From: Pratylenchus scribneri
Lineage: Eukaryota; Nematoda; Chromadorea; Rhabditida; Pratylenchidae
DNA: 64,000 nucleotides
Assembly (NCBI GenBank): GCA_030063045.1
Contig: JAQSEB010000022.1
Coordinates: forward strand, 868,001 to 932,000
Reading direction: 5' to 3'
Position numbers and translations under genes: made by a program. Positions 10,001-22,000 of the stretch are shown piece after piece; the first letter of the stretch is position 1; each line of letters begins with the position of its first letter. Below the pieces are notes generated by a model. The model was not told where the DNA came from. It made no database searches and was given only the letters and a program-made list of their open reading frames with translations.

Positions 10001-13000
10001 AACATTCATTGGATGAATTGCTGGAACGTTCCTCAAAATTGGTTACATTAATCGGTTGGTTTTGTTGACGAGAAAAAGAAATTATAGCATTCGAATTTTG
10101 CGCATATCAAATCAAATTTGTGACTTTAAATTTAACAAATTTTGATACCATTTTATAACACTGCTTGGGATGAATTAAATAGTAAAAAAAGAATTATTAG
10201 TGAATTTGATTGGAAATTGGCAAAAATATGACTAGAAAAAGCGGCAAAATAGACCAAAATTGGGCATTTATCATTTTTGGCCAGAGCTTTCTATCCAATT
10301 ATTGGTAACTTAAGGAGTTGGACCTGCTTTTTTCCTCACAAAAGAATAAAGGTTCCCCCTGGGGTGTTAGGGATAGGGTACGATTTAGGGTTACATGAGA
10401 TGATTTTTTCCCCATCATATCCGTAAACCGTAACCATCCCTGAAAGATCCTAACCCTAATCGCTAATCCTGATGACCCAGGGGGGGGAGGGAGCCTTTTA
10501 CTGTTTCTTTTGTGAGGAAAAAAGCGGACTCCATAAGTACCAAATTATTATGTTTTTCGATCAAATCATTTTTATATCAAAAAACTTAACGAAGAAAAGA
10601 TTACCTACTGATATAAAAGTTATATTAATAGTATTGAAAAATTCCTATAATATTGGCCAAAATGAGTAAAATTCAAATATTCAATCAAATTTAATTTATT
10701 TTTTTTTTATTATTTAATTTAGATTTAGCCGGTGATCGCAAATTCTTGAAAACAACAATTTATGGTGTTTCTGGTTACAATCCACATTATTGTGCGCTCA
10801 CAATCAATGCCAGAATTCCAATTACGGCAATGACCCGTGAACATTATGGACTGGCAATGGCATTGGGCATTCCAGTATTCATTGTTGTCACAAAAATTGA
10901 TGTAATAAATGAAGCACAATTGGAAAGGTAGGGTTTTCTTTTTATTAATTAATCAGGACCAATAACCAGCGTCATTTTTCTGCTTATAAGGCTATACTAG
11001 CCATTTTATTGAAATCCGTCAAAAAATACTATTAAAAAATTTTTTTCGATATAAAATATTTGGATTTGGAAAAATAGAGTTGACATGAGTTTTCTCTATC
11101 GACGGTATTTTTCAGTTTTTCAAAAAAAAAATATTCTAAAAAATTGAACTAATAAGTAATTTGTTCACTCTTTACTTCGAGGTAAGGTATCCCCTATCCC
11201 GTATCCCCGAGGCTGTTCATTTGCTACGGGTACGGGTCCACAGGAGAGTTATAATTATTTTTCAGGAGATTTCGAACTCCCTCAAGCCTCCTCTCTAACT
11301 CATAGTGTAGTCCCGTAGACAGTCTTTAGTAACATCAACCTTGAAACCTGTAGATTTTTTGATTAAATTAATATACAATTTTTTCCATTTTAGGATATTG
11401 GAATTTGTGGAAAAAAGATTGGTTGGATGTACAGAATATTCTTTCCAAAGAATCACCAACAAGGAGGATGCTGAAAGGTTTTATTTATTATTATTATTAT
11501 TATTTCCTAGAATTTGACATTTTTCAACATAAATTTACTTACAAAAAGTATTTTGGTCTAATTTTATGCCAATTTTTGTATAAGCCCAATGCCAACATTT
11601 ACCATTGTGAGATATATCACAAATTTGGCAAATGTTGGCATTGCCCCTTACTCAAAATGGTCAAATATTTCAATGACAAATAAGGTCATTTTCATGTTTA
11701 GCTGACAAAATTACTCGGGAAAAATTGATTTTTTGAAAATTTTTGTCACACATAAATTCTTTTTTTTTAAAATAATATTAAATTTTTTAAATTTCATTAT
11801 TCTTATTTTAGTTCTGCATTATCAATGCCTTCTTCATCAGAAATCCCAGTTTTTTGCATTTGTATGTAAATTTCAATTTTCCCATTTTTAATAAATCCAA
11901 TTTTTCAAGCAAATGTTACGGGTCAAAATTTGGATATTCTTTCACATTTTTTGGCTCATTTGCCACAACTTGATTGTCTTCCACTTTTGAAAAATGTTGA
12001 ATCTCAAAAACAACAAAGGTGTTCTTCTTATTCACCGACAGCTGCAGAGGAATTGCCACTTTTTTATATTGAGGAGATTTTCCGATCAGAGAAGGTAAAG
12101 GATTTTACACAATAAACATTAGAAAAAATTCATACAGAAAAATGATATAGACATTTCAAACAAGATTAAAATAATCTTAAAGAAATTTTTAATGTCCTTA
12201 AAATTTAAAATTTTTACATGAAAACCATGTTTTAGATATAATCCCTAGTCCCTACTTTAATTTTGGTACTTGTCTGAATAAGTTATCTGTACCCACTACC
12301 CAGCTCAAGTTTTTAACAACCCGCCGAAGAAATGCCACCGTATTGGTGGCTCTTTCCTATACTTTTTAGGACATAGGCCATAGGGTAGGAACTAGGAAAC
12401 TATAAGGCAGCTATTAGTCAACTCTACGGCTAATTTTAGGAAATCATTGGATCTGACAATGGGTAAATCCACATCTATAAGAATATCCATAGGGCTCTGA
12501 GATTTTTAGTTTTGAGTTTTGATCTGTTTTTGAGAATTTATTTCTTATTGTCGCCAATGGCGACCTTTGGAATTAACAATCTTTGCATTTTTTTTGGTTT
12601 TTTATCTCATTTTAATCAAAATTTATCAATCATTTTCTCCTCGTCTTATATTGCCTTTGGCAAATTTATTATTCAGTGAATCCATATTTTTGCCGCATTT
12701 TTCCTTCAATCCATTCATAATATATTCATAAATCAATTTTGTTTCCCTTCAATCAAACTCCGCCCATCCCTTTTTCACTTAACCTTACCTTTTTTCAGAA
12801 TTCACAATTCGTATACTTTTTTCAATTTTTAATCGAAAATAAATAAATTGGAAAATTTTAATTTTTATTCATTTTTTTGGGGAATTAGTTGAAATTGGGG
12901 AAGTGCATTGACGGGAAAAGAGTTCATCGAATTCGGAAAGGTTATTGAATTTGATTTGGTGCCTCGAATTTTTGGTTATATTGTGGACTGCGGATTGATC

Positions 13001-16000
13001 CACCCGCCCATCGAATTTGGTCCACGATATAATTTTGGAGCCCCGTACGGGTCATTTGAACGAAAAAGCCGCCGGAAAAGGCTAATTTTGTGGAAATTGC
13101 GGATTATTTATTGGAAATTTGGAATATTTGAAGGCGCCCCGGAGGCCCATTTGATTATTTATTGGAAAATTCGAATATTTGGAGTGCCACCGAAGGCCCA
13201 TTTACTTATATTAACGGAATTTCGCCACCGAAGGCAATCTTTGGAAAGTTTATCGAGCAAACCCTTTCGAATTGAACAATTTTCGATTTTATTGATCCAT
13301 TCATTGGGACCAACGCATTTTTGTCCCATTTCTCATCGAATCGGAGAATTTTGCCCACAAGCCACTTTTCTATCTACTCTTTTGAGGCTTTACTCATTTT
13401 TTGTGTACCATTCGGAGCAACCGAGGGTGCCCTTTTCATTTTTATCTGCGAATCTCCGGTCGTCAATTGTGTAAGAGGGAAGCATCGCTTTCCCCTAGCG
13501 CCGGACACCTGCATAAATTAGTGAGAGGCGAACTTTATATTGGAAAAAGGAAGAGGCGGACTTTATTCTTTTCCCATTTTTCTGTGAAATTGGTGCCTCC
13601 TCGCCGAAAGCAACCTTCATTCGAAAAAATTGTTTGGTCTTTGAACGGAAAATCGAATTGCTCTCTTTTAAGTTTATTGGATTGGTGAATTGAAAAATTG
13701 CTTGGACTTTTGATTTTGGTCTCGGAAATATTCGTAAATTCGTGTAAAGTTTCGGATTTTTGATTTACATTTACGAATTGTCGGATTTTCGGATTGTGAA
13801 TTTGAATTTTTGTTGAATTTGGAAAAGAAAATTGTAAAAAATTCCTGGAATTTACTATAACTTGGAAAATTAAAAATGCAAAGGCGAACATCCGGCCCTA
13901 TCAGAAGTGCTCTGGGACCCGCTTTGAAGCTCCTTCGCCAGCATCTCGCATCAGCACAAGTGACAATGAATTCAGAAATTTCACCCGAGAATGAAAGAGA
14001 GTTGAAGAATGAAAGGAAAGTGATAACAGGAGTTCTCAATCGGGTGGAAAACCAAAACCAACTCTGGATCGAATATATCAATCAGCTGCCAGCAGATCAG
14101 ATTCAGGCGGAGCAAGACTTGTATGACGCGTTTCCCCCGCGCCCTCCTCCGCCGGCTGAAGGTGCACCGCCCCAACCCGAGTACAAAACATTGGTAGAAT
14201 GGATTGAACAAGGGCGATATATGTTAGATATGATTGAAGCAGCTTTAGAGGAGGATGAGGATGAACAGCCGGCCCATGTGCCCATTTTGGAAAATGCGCG
14301 AGGCCCCAGAAGGGCGGATGCGGTAGCCACCAGCCACCCGCGCCTTCCGCAGATCGAAGTCCCAAAATTCAGTGGCGATCCCGCCAAATGGCCCCAGTTT
14401 TGGGGACTATTCGAAAATTGTATTGACAGTCAGCCCGTTACCGGTATCGAAAAGATGAGCTATCTCGTGTCTCGCCTCGAAGGGAATGCCGCTAAATTGG
14501 TTGCCGGATATATGCCCACAAATAAGAATTATACGACGGTGGTCAAATTATTGAAAGAGCGGTATGGGGATGAGCGAGTTATTTCCGAAGCACTCCAAAA
14601 AGAATTAATGAATTTGCCGCGTCCCAATGACACCGTTCATTCTTTGCGCACTTTTTCCGACTCAGTCGAGCGCATTTGTCGCCAACTCAAAGATCATCGC
14701 ATTGAAGGGAATAATCCGTTTTTTGTCACCGCTATCAGAGAACGTCTTCCTGAATCGGTTTTGACAAAATTGGTCGAGAAAGAAAGGGCGGAAAGAAGAG
14801 TGTGGAAATTTGATGATTTGAGGGAGGCATTGGGGGAAGTTGTCACAGTAATGGAAGATGTCAATCGAATTAAGGGGGGAAGTGATTCAAATCGAGTAAA
14901 GCATGTTTCCCCAACCCCGAATGTTCAGAATCGGCCAAATCAACGCTTTCAAACCGGGACCAATCGGGAGCGAACTTTTGTGACCCTTTCTGGAAATCCT
15001 CATTGTTCTCTCTGTTTTGGCGGTCATTTTCCCTCCGAATGTCCACAATACAAGAATGCATTCGAAAAATCAGCCAGATTGAAAGAGCAGAATCGATGTG
15101 TGAATTGTTTAAGGGGAAACCATGAAGTAAAGGATTGCACGAGCAATCGAAGGTGCCCGAACTGCGGCGGCAAACATCATAAGATGGTTTGTTTCAAGAG
15201 CCAAGGAAATGGCCAAAATAACAATTTTGGGCGTCAAAATACAAATTCTACGCCCCCCAAGTTGAATTTTGTCCCATCAAATTCTAATTCGAACAATGCC
15301 AATTTCGTTCCCATTAATTCCAAGCCATCAAATAGTGCCTCCAAATCGGCAATGGCTCCTACTTTGGTCGGTATTTCCACATTGGTGAAAAATGAGGCAA
15401 ATTATTTGAATGAGAATTGCGATGAAGAAAAGGTGGACTTGTATGAAAATTTTGGTAAATATGGCGAATTGAAAGGCCAAATAGAGGAAAATGAGATCGA
15501 AAATTTGAAATTTGATGATAATGAAAAGAATTTAAATAATATGAAAATGGATGAGGGAAAATGGGAATTGGAAGCCGAAAATGGAAAATTTATGGGCATG
15601 AATGAGGATTTGCCAATCGAATTGGATGATGGCCAATTGAATGAATTGAAGAATTTGGAAAATGCAGAAGATTTGGATGGACTTGTAAAGCAAATCTCTG
15701 CCCTTTCGTACCAGAATATTCAGAAATTGAGAAAAATGGACCATGCCTATTACATGACCAAAAAATTGACAATTTCTTCCAGGCGAAATCCCCGACATCA
15801 GCTTTCTGCAGTTGTTTTGTGCGATGGTGCTAGCGGATTCAATTATATTACCGATCAAATTGTCAGACGGCTTCACCCCCCAAAAATTCATCAGGAGAAA
15901 GTTGAAATTCATGGGGTTGGGGCAAGAGAACCAATCAAAATTCGGTCACCAACTTATGCAGTATGGCTGGCCATTATGACCCGTTGGGGTTAACCGGTCC

Positions 16001-19000
16001 GGCAATGCTTTATGCAAAAATATTGTTTCAAAAATTATGGGGAGAGAAAAGCAATTGGGATTCCCCTTTAATTGGTGAAGAAAAGGCGAATTGGATGTTC
16101 ATTTTGGACCATTGGCGGGGACAAAAAATCGAGATCCCGCGCTATTTTCTGTTTCAAAATTCGGAGAATGTCGGAGTCCACGCCTTTGTGGATGCGTCGG
16201 ATTGTTCTTTTGCGGCTGCCATTTATATTGTTTGTGGGCCAATGGAAAATCGAAATTCGTCGTTGGTGTTCTCGAAAAATCGCCTGAAGCCAGCAAAACG
16301 GGCGAAAACATTGACCATTCATAAGCTTGAATTGTTCGGAATTCTGTTGGGCATTCGAACGTTGAAATTTGTGATGGAAGAAATGAAAGTCGATTCAAAG
16401 GATATTCATTTGTGGTCTGATTCGCAGGTGGCATTAGCCTGGCTCCGGACAAAGGAACCCCAACCGGCAATAATTGACAGACGAATCAAAGAAATTAGGA
16501 CTTTAGAGAATTGTGTTTTCCACTATGTGCGAACGAAGCAAAATCCGGCGGATATGGCCACGAGAGGCACAACTCCGGAAGGTTTACGCAATTCGAATAT
16601 GTGGTGGAAAGGACCGGAATGGTTGACGGATAAGAGTTTGTGGCCGAATGAAATTGAATTTGAATTGAAGGGGGATGATGAGGAGAAAATTCCGACCATG
16701 ATGACGGATGAAGTATTTGTTGGAATTGGTGGAATATTGGGAAAGAATGAATGGCTAATTGATCCAGAAAAGTATAGCGCATGGTATAAACTCATTAATG
16801 TTGTGGAAAATTGTTTGAAATTCATTTTGAAAATCGGGAATGAAAAAATGTGGCAAAATCCAATTTTCAAATGGTTCATGAGCCATAAAGATGGAATCGA
16901 TTCTGTGCCAAATAGAAGGAAATGTGCGGAATATATATTTATGAATCAAGCTCAAAAATTTGAATGGGAAAATTTGAAAAAGTATGACGTTTATGAAGAC
17001 GAATTGGGGATGTTGAGATTGCACACACGAATGGGAAATAGCGATTGCAATTATGAACAAAAATTTCCCCTGGTTTTGCCGAAATCAGCTGTTACGTTTC
17101 TAAAATTGAGGGAAATTCACGTGAAATTGTGTCATGCTGGTGTTGAAACCACATTAACGGAATTCTTGAGCCAATTTTGGTCCCCCCAAGCGAGAAAGCA
17201 GACCAGACAAATGGTCAAGAAATGCCTTCAATGTCGGCGCGCTCATTCAGCTCAATTCGCTCTCCCGAGAATGCCTCCTCATCCATCAAGAAGGACAAGA
17301 GCAAGCGCACCGTTTCTTCACATTGGGGTGGATTATGCCGGGCCAACCCTTACGAGGTTGCCCGAGGGGAACATTGTGAAAGTGTGGTTGGTGCTTATCA
17401 CCTGCTTGATGACAAGAGCTGTGTATATTGAACCAACACTTGATATGACCACCGACTCGTTCTTGAATGTTTTTCGCCGTTTTGTTGCTCGGAGAGGTCG
17501 CCCCGAAACTTGTCTCAGCGATAATGGTTCACAATTCGTCCTTGCAAATAAAACAATTCAACTTTTGACGGATGGCACGAAAGGGGAAATCAAATGGCGC
17601 TTCCTTCCCGCCCTCTCCCCGTGGGCGGGTGGAGTTTATGAGAGACTCATTAAGTTGGCAAAGGATGGGTTCAGAAGGTCATTGGGCAGATTGATTCTGC
17701 CATTTGATGAATTGCTCTCGTTCTGCGCCGAAATTGAGTTTTCGATGAACTCTAGGCCCATAACGTATGTGTCGGATGCTGCCGGTGAACCTCGACCCTT
17801 GAGACCAATCGATTTCATCCACCCGAAGGGGATACATTCGATTGAAATAATCGATCGGGATTTCTTTGAAATCGAGAAAAGGTCCCCCCAAAATCGATTA
17901 GCCGCCGAATTTCAGAGTAATGTGGAATCTTTGGAAATGTTTTTCGATCGTTGGAGGAAGGAGTATTTGAATGTTCTCCGGGAAAGATCAAAATGGAACC
18001 ACGTTGGACCGGCAAGACTCACCAAAAGGGAACCGAAGTTGGGCGAAATAGTTTTGATTAGGGAAGATCATATTAGCCGAAATAATTGGCCAATGGGAAA
18101 AATAATAGAATTGGAAGGAAAGGAAGGTGCCATTCGAAGCGTTAAATTGAAATTGACCAGCGGAAAAATTTGGGTGCGCCCAGTTTCTCGATTGCATCCG
18201 CTGGAAACAGATTTGGATGATGGAAGAGAAACGGAGAGTACAAATGTGGAAAGGGAAAAAGTGAATGAAAATTTCCGAGTTGCGAAGGAAATCACGGTTT
18301 TGGCGCCTGAAAAAGTTGGAGAAAACAAGCACGGAATGGTCACAAGAGCAAAGGCAAAGTTGGGAATGGCTTCCATTTCGTTAATTTCCCTCATTTTCTT
18401 GTCCATTTTTGGTATTTTGAATTGTTCACCCATAAAATTCACGAATATGAGCGACTGCAGAGGTTGTTTGGTCCAATGCTCCGAAAATGGAATTCATGCG
18501 CTCGTCCCTCGCCCATTTGAGAAGGCGGAAATTTGTTGCCAGGACCTATGTGTTGTGCGCACCCATGTTGATAAAATAGACTTCAATCTACCGACGGAAA
18601 TTTTGTTGAACAAATTTTCTTGTGAAATTAAATTTTGGAAAAACAATGCACCCAATCCCCATGAAAAGTCAATCAAATGCGAAGCATTGCATGAATGCCA
18701 AGTTTTGAAATGTAGCTGGTGCCTTGACCTGATTCTCAACCCATTTTGTTCTCCAAAAATGGCCATTTTTGTATTTGGCACTTTGCTTTTATTCGGCTAC
18801 TTCGCAATTTGTTGCTTAGCCCGAACTATGAAATGCTGTTCCAGTAAATTACGCCATTTGTGCTCAGCCATCATTTATATTTTGGCCGTTCCAGTTAGTC
18901 TTTGGAAATGGTTAAGGTGGGGAAAGCCCATCGACCCGAATGCCGCTAGGCAAACTGTTAAGCAAAAAATCCGAAATATCAAAAAAGGAGTGGCAAAAAC

Positions 19001-22000
19001 AAGTCTAAATTGGCGTCAAAGAAGTTTGAAAGCAGCGGGACTGATTATCGTACTTTTTATGGTTTTTGATAATTCGAATGCGAAATTGTTGGACAAATTG
19101 AACGATGAAAGGAATGAGCAGATAAGAAATGAAAGGCAATGGAAATTGGAAACTTTTTCAAAATACGATCTGGTATTAGTCCTGATTTTGGGAATTGCGT
19201 TGATTTATTTGGGATGGATCTTTGTGATTCTTGAAGAGAGGGTGATGGAGGAAATGGAAAACGAGAGGCGAGAATTAATGCGGATTGAAAGAATTAGGCG
19301 AAGGTATCAACGGAGAGACCGACGGGTGCATTGGGCGATTGTTTTGTTACTTTTGATGGCTTCCCCACAAGTTGGCGCCTTTTCAAATATCGTTTCCATT
19401 GTCAGCCAGAGCCAACATTGTAGCCAGAACGGTCAGGAAATGATTTGTAAATTGTCAAGTTCGAACACATTAACCTTGCTGCCAATGGGGCAAACCAATG
19501 TAATGCTCATCAATGACGAAACGAATGGAACATTAGGCACATTATCAGTTATTATGCATAAATTGACTAAAAAATGTTCGGCGAAGATTAAAAGATTCAC
19601 ACGGTCCTATGAAATGGACGTGGAGGTCAAGAGAAGATGCCCTGGGGCAGGAAATTGTCAATGGGGAAGTTGTGAGGAATTAGGAAAAGAAAGTTTGGTA
19701 GATGAAATGGAAAACAATCATTTGCCGGGGCACACATTTTGCCAACATGTGCCTTCACAATCTTCGGATCTTTGCCCTCTGGGGGTGCCCATTGTTCAAA
19801 TGATTACTGGCCCCCAATCGTGCCTTTTTTATCGGCAATTTGCTCGACCAAAGGGCGATAATGTTTATAAAATATTGGAGTGCACCGATTGGGAAAATGT
19901 ATTAAAGGCGGAGGCAACGTTGGAAATTGATGGGAAGGTGCAATCTCACTCCATGTGGCTTCAAGCAGCCCAAAAACACCGTTGGAATACAATTAGCTTC
20001 ACGCCATTGTCAATAACGTCGACCGATCCCATTTCAATGAGGCAAAAATTCCTGCTCGGGAAGGATGGAGTGGCGGTTCTCCCCGAAAAAACACAATGGG
20101 GTGACCTATTTTGTGAAAATAAAGAAAGGGCTAACAATTTTGACTGTCAAATTGCCTTGGAAGCATGCCAAGATTGTCAGATTGGACAAACATCTGTTAA
20201 ATGCAATTGTAGGGGATTTGATGGGGAGGAAATAATGGGGAACATCGAAAATAGTCTGCCATTGAGCATGGGAAATCATCGCTTATATTCCGAGAAGGAT
20301 GAAATATTTGTCGAGCAAGAGTATAGTGCAGTCCAGCTAAATGTTGATATTGAAGGATTGGAATTGGTTCACAAATCACAACAAGCTGAATGCCGAATTG
20401 AGGTGGAGGAATTGCAAGGGTGCTATCAATGCGCCACTGGGGCGGAATTGAAGGCAAAATGTTGGTCTGATGGACCAAAATTCATGGCTAGCGTTGAATG
20501 TGCCGAATTGCAATTTGTCCTTCATTGTTCGAAGGAAGGTGAACAAAATACTGCAATAATCCCCTCAAATGCTGAAAAATTCGAAAAGAAGTGCATTGCG
20601 AAATGTCCATCCAATTCGGTTGAGTTGCAACTGAAAGGCCAATTGTATTATGTCCCCCCAAAATTTAACGAAATATTGAAGCAAAAGATTGTGGGTGAAA
20701 ATGCTGGAGGGGAAGGACAAAATTGGGGTAGTTATGCCGAGAATACAGTGGAAAGTGTGAAAGGCCTTTTGGATTTTTCATTCGATCCATTCATTTTATT
20801 TTCTAAATTTTTCTCCCTCGCAAAATACGGTTTTCTCATCCTTATATTTTTGCTTTTCGCCTTTTTGGCCATTGCAGTTATCGTAAAGATGAATCCAATT
20901 GGGAAAGTTGTCCGCGCCCTTCTGCGAACTTTGATCCTTTGGTCCATCATCGATTTATTGGCCAATGCAGAGAGAAAGGAAGGGCAATTACCCTTGGCCC
21001 CTTTCGGGGTCAATTGTTCGGGTCCTCGTACAAGGGGAGGGGCAATGGATAAAAATGTAAATGAATTGAATGCTCATCCTATTCGGCCAAATTCATTCAT
21101 AAAATCTTTCCACCACTCTCATTCCATTTCCCATTCGATTCTTTTTACCAACAATTCAATTATTAATTTTTTATATGGCAAATCTTTTCCCTTTAGCTTC
21201 AATCAAAAATATTATCTCTATATTTCTTTTGTCGTCCTCGATTTCGGTCAAATGAGTCATTCTAGTAGTGAAAAATTGGATTATGATGAAACCGAGTCAG
21301 TCTTCGCCAAAGGAGAATGGTCAGATGCAAGTTCAGAGTCCACGAGGGATGAAGAGGAAGATGGTGAGAAAAGAGGCGAGGGAAATGTCACAACAGAATC
21401 TTCAGAACCTCGAAAGTGCATTGAACATAGTGCAGAAAATGATATGGAGGAATGTCAGAATGAGAATCGCAAAAATGAAAGCGAGAATGGAAAAGGGGAG
21501 AGCAGAATTGGGGAAAATGAGAACGAGAATAAGGTACCTAAATCTGATTCAAGAATGGAGGAAAATGACGTTAAGGATCCACGGAAGGGTGTGCCATCGC
21601 CCGCATCTTCGCCTGCACCTCCAATGAACTTGAAATTGCCACGTTTTGCTTTGGTTGAAAGAAGGGAAAAGGTGAAAGAAAGAATGAACCAAAATCTCGT
21701 CAATGAGTATGCCGGAAGCGAATATTGGGAGTGGCAGAAAAGGGAAGGCGATTGGAAAAGGAAATTGTTGGAAAAAAGACAAAGGGACTGTAAATTGAAC
21801 CGGGCGGAGGTTTTTCACGGTGCCTCGAACACAGTTGAACAATGGCGAAGCGATTTGTATGAGATTCGAAACACCAACGCCTATCATGACAATTCAACGG
21901 CTGAAGAACGGGTGCGAAAATTGAAATATGAATTGTTCGCAATAAATGGTGAAAGAATGCTGAAAAGAGCTTTAGAGAATGTGATCCGTTCAATGAGCAA

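Noticed and set aside
10571..10669. CRISPR-like or tRNA structures in introns and spacers
   Set aside because: No regularly spaced unique spacers and no cloverleaf was recognised anywhere; the tandem arrays have no spacers.
12908..13474. 188-codon open frame across the 5' LTR end and leader
   Set aside because: It begins inside the LTR, crosses the primer-binding site and shows no family similarity; it is a by-product of the element.
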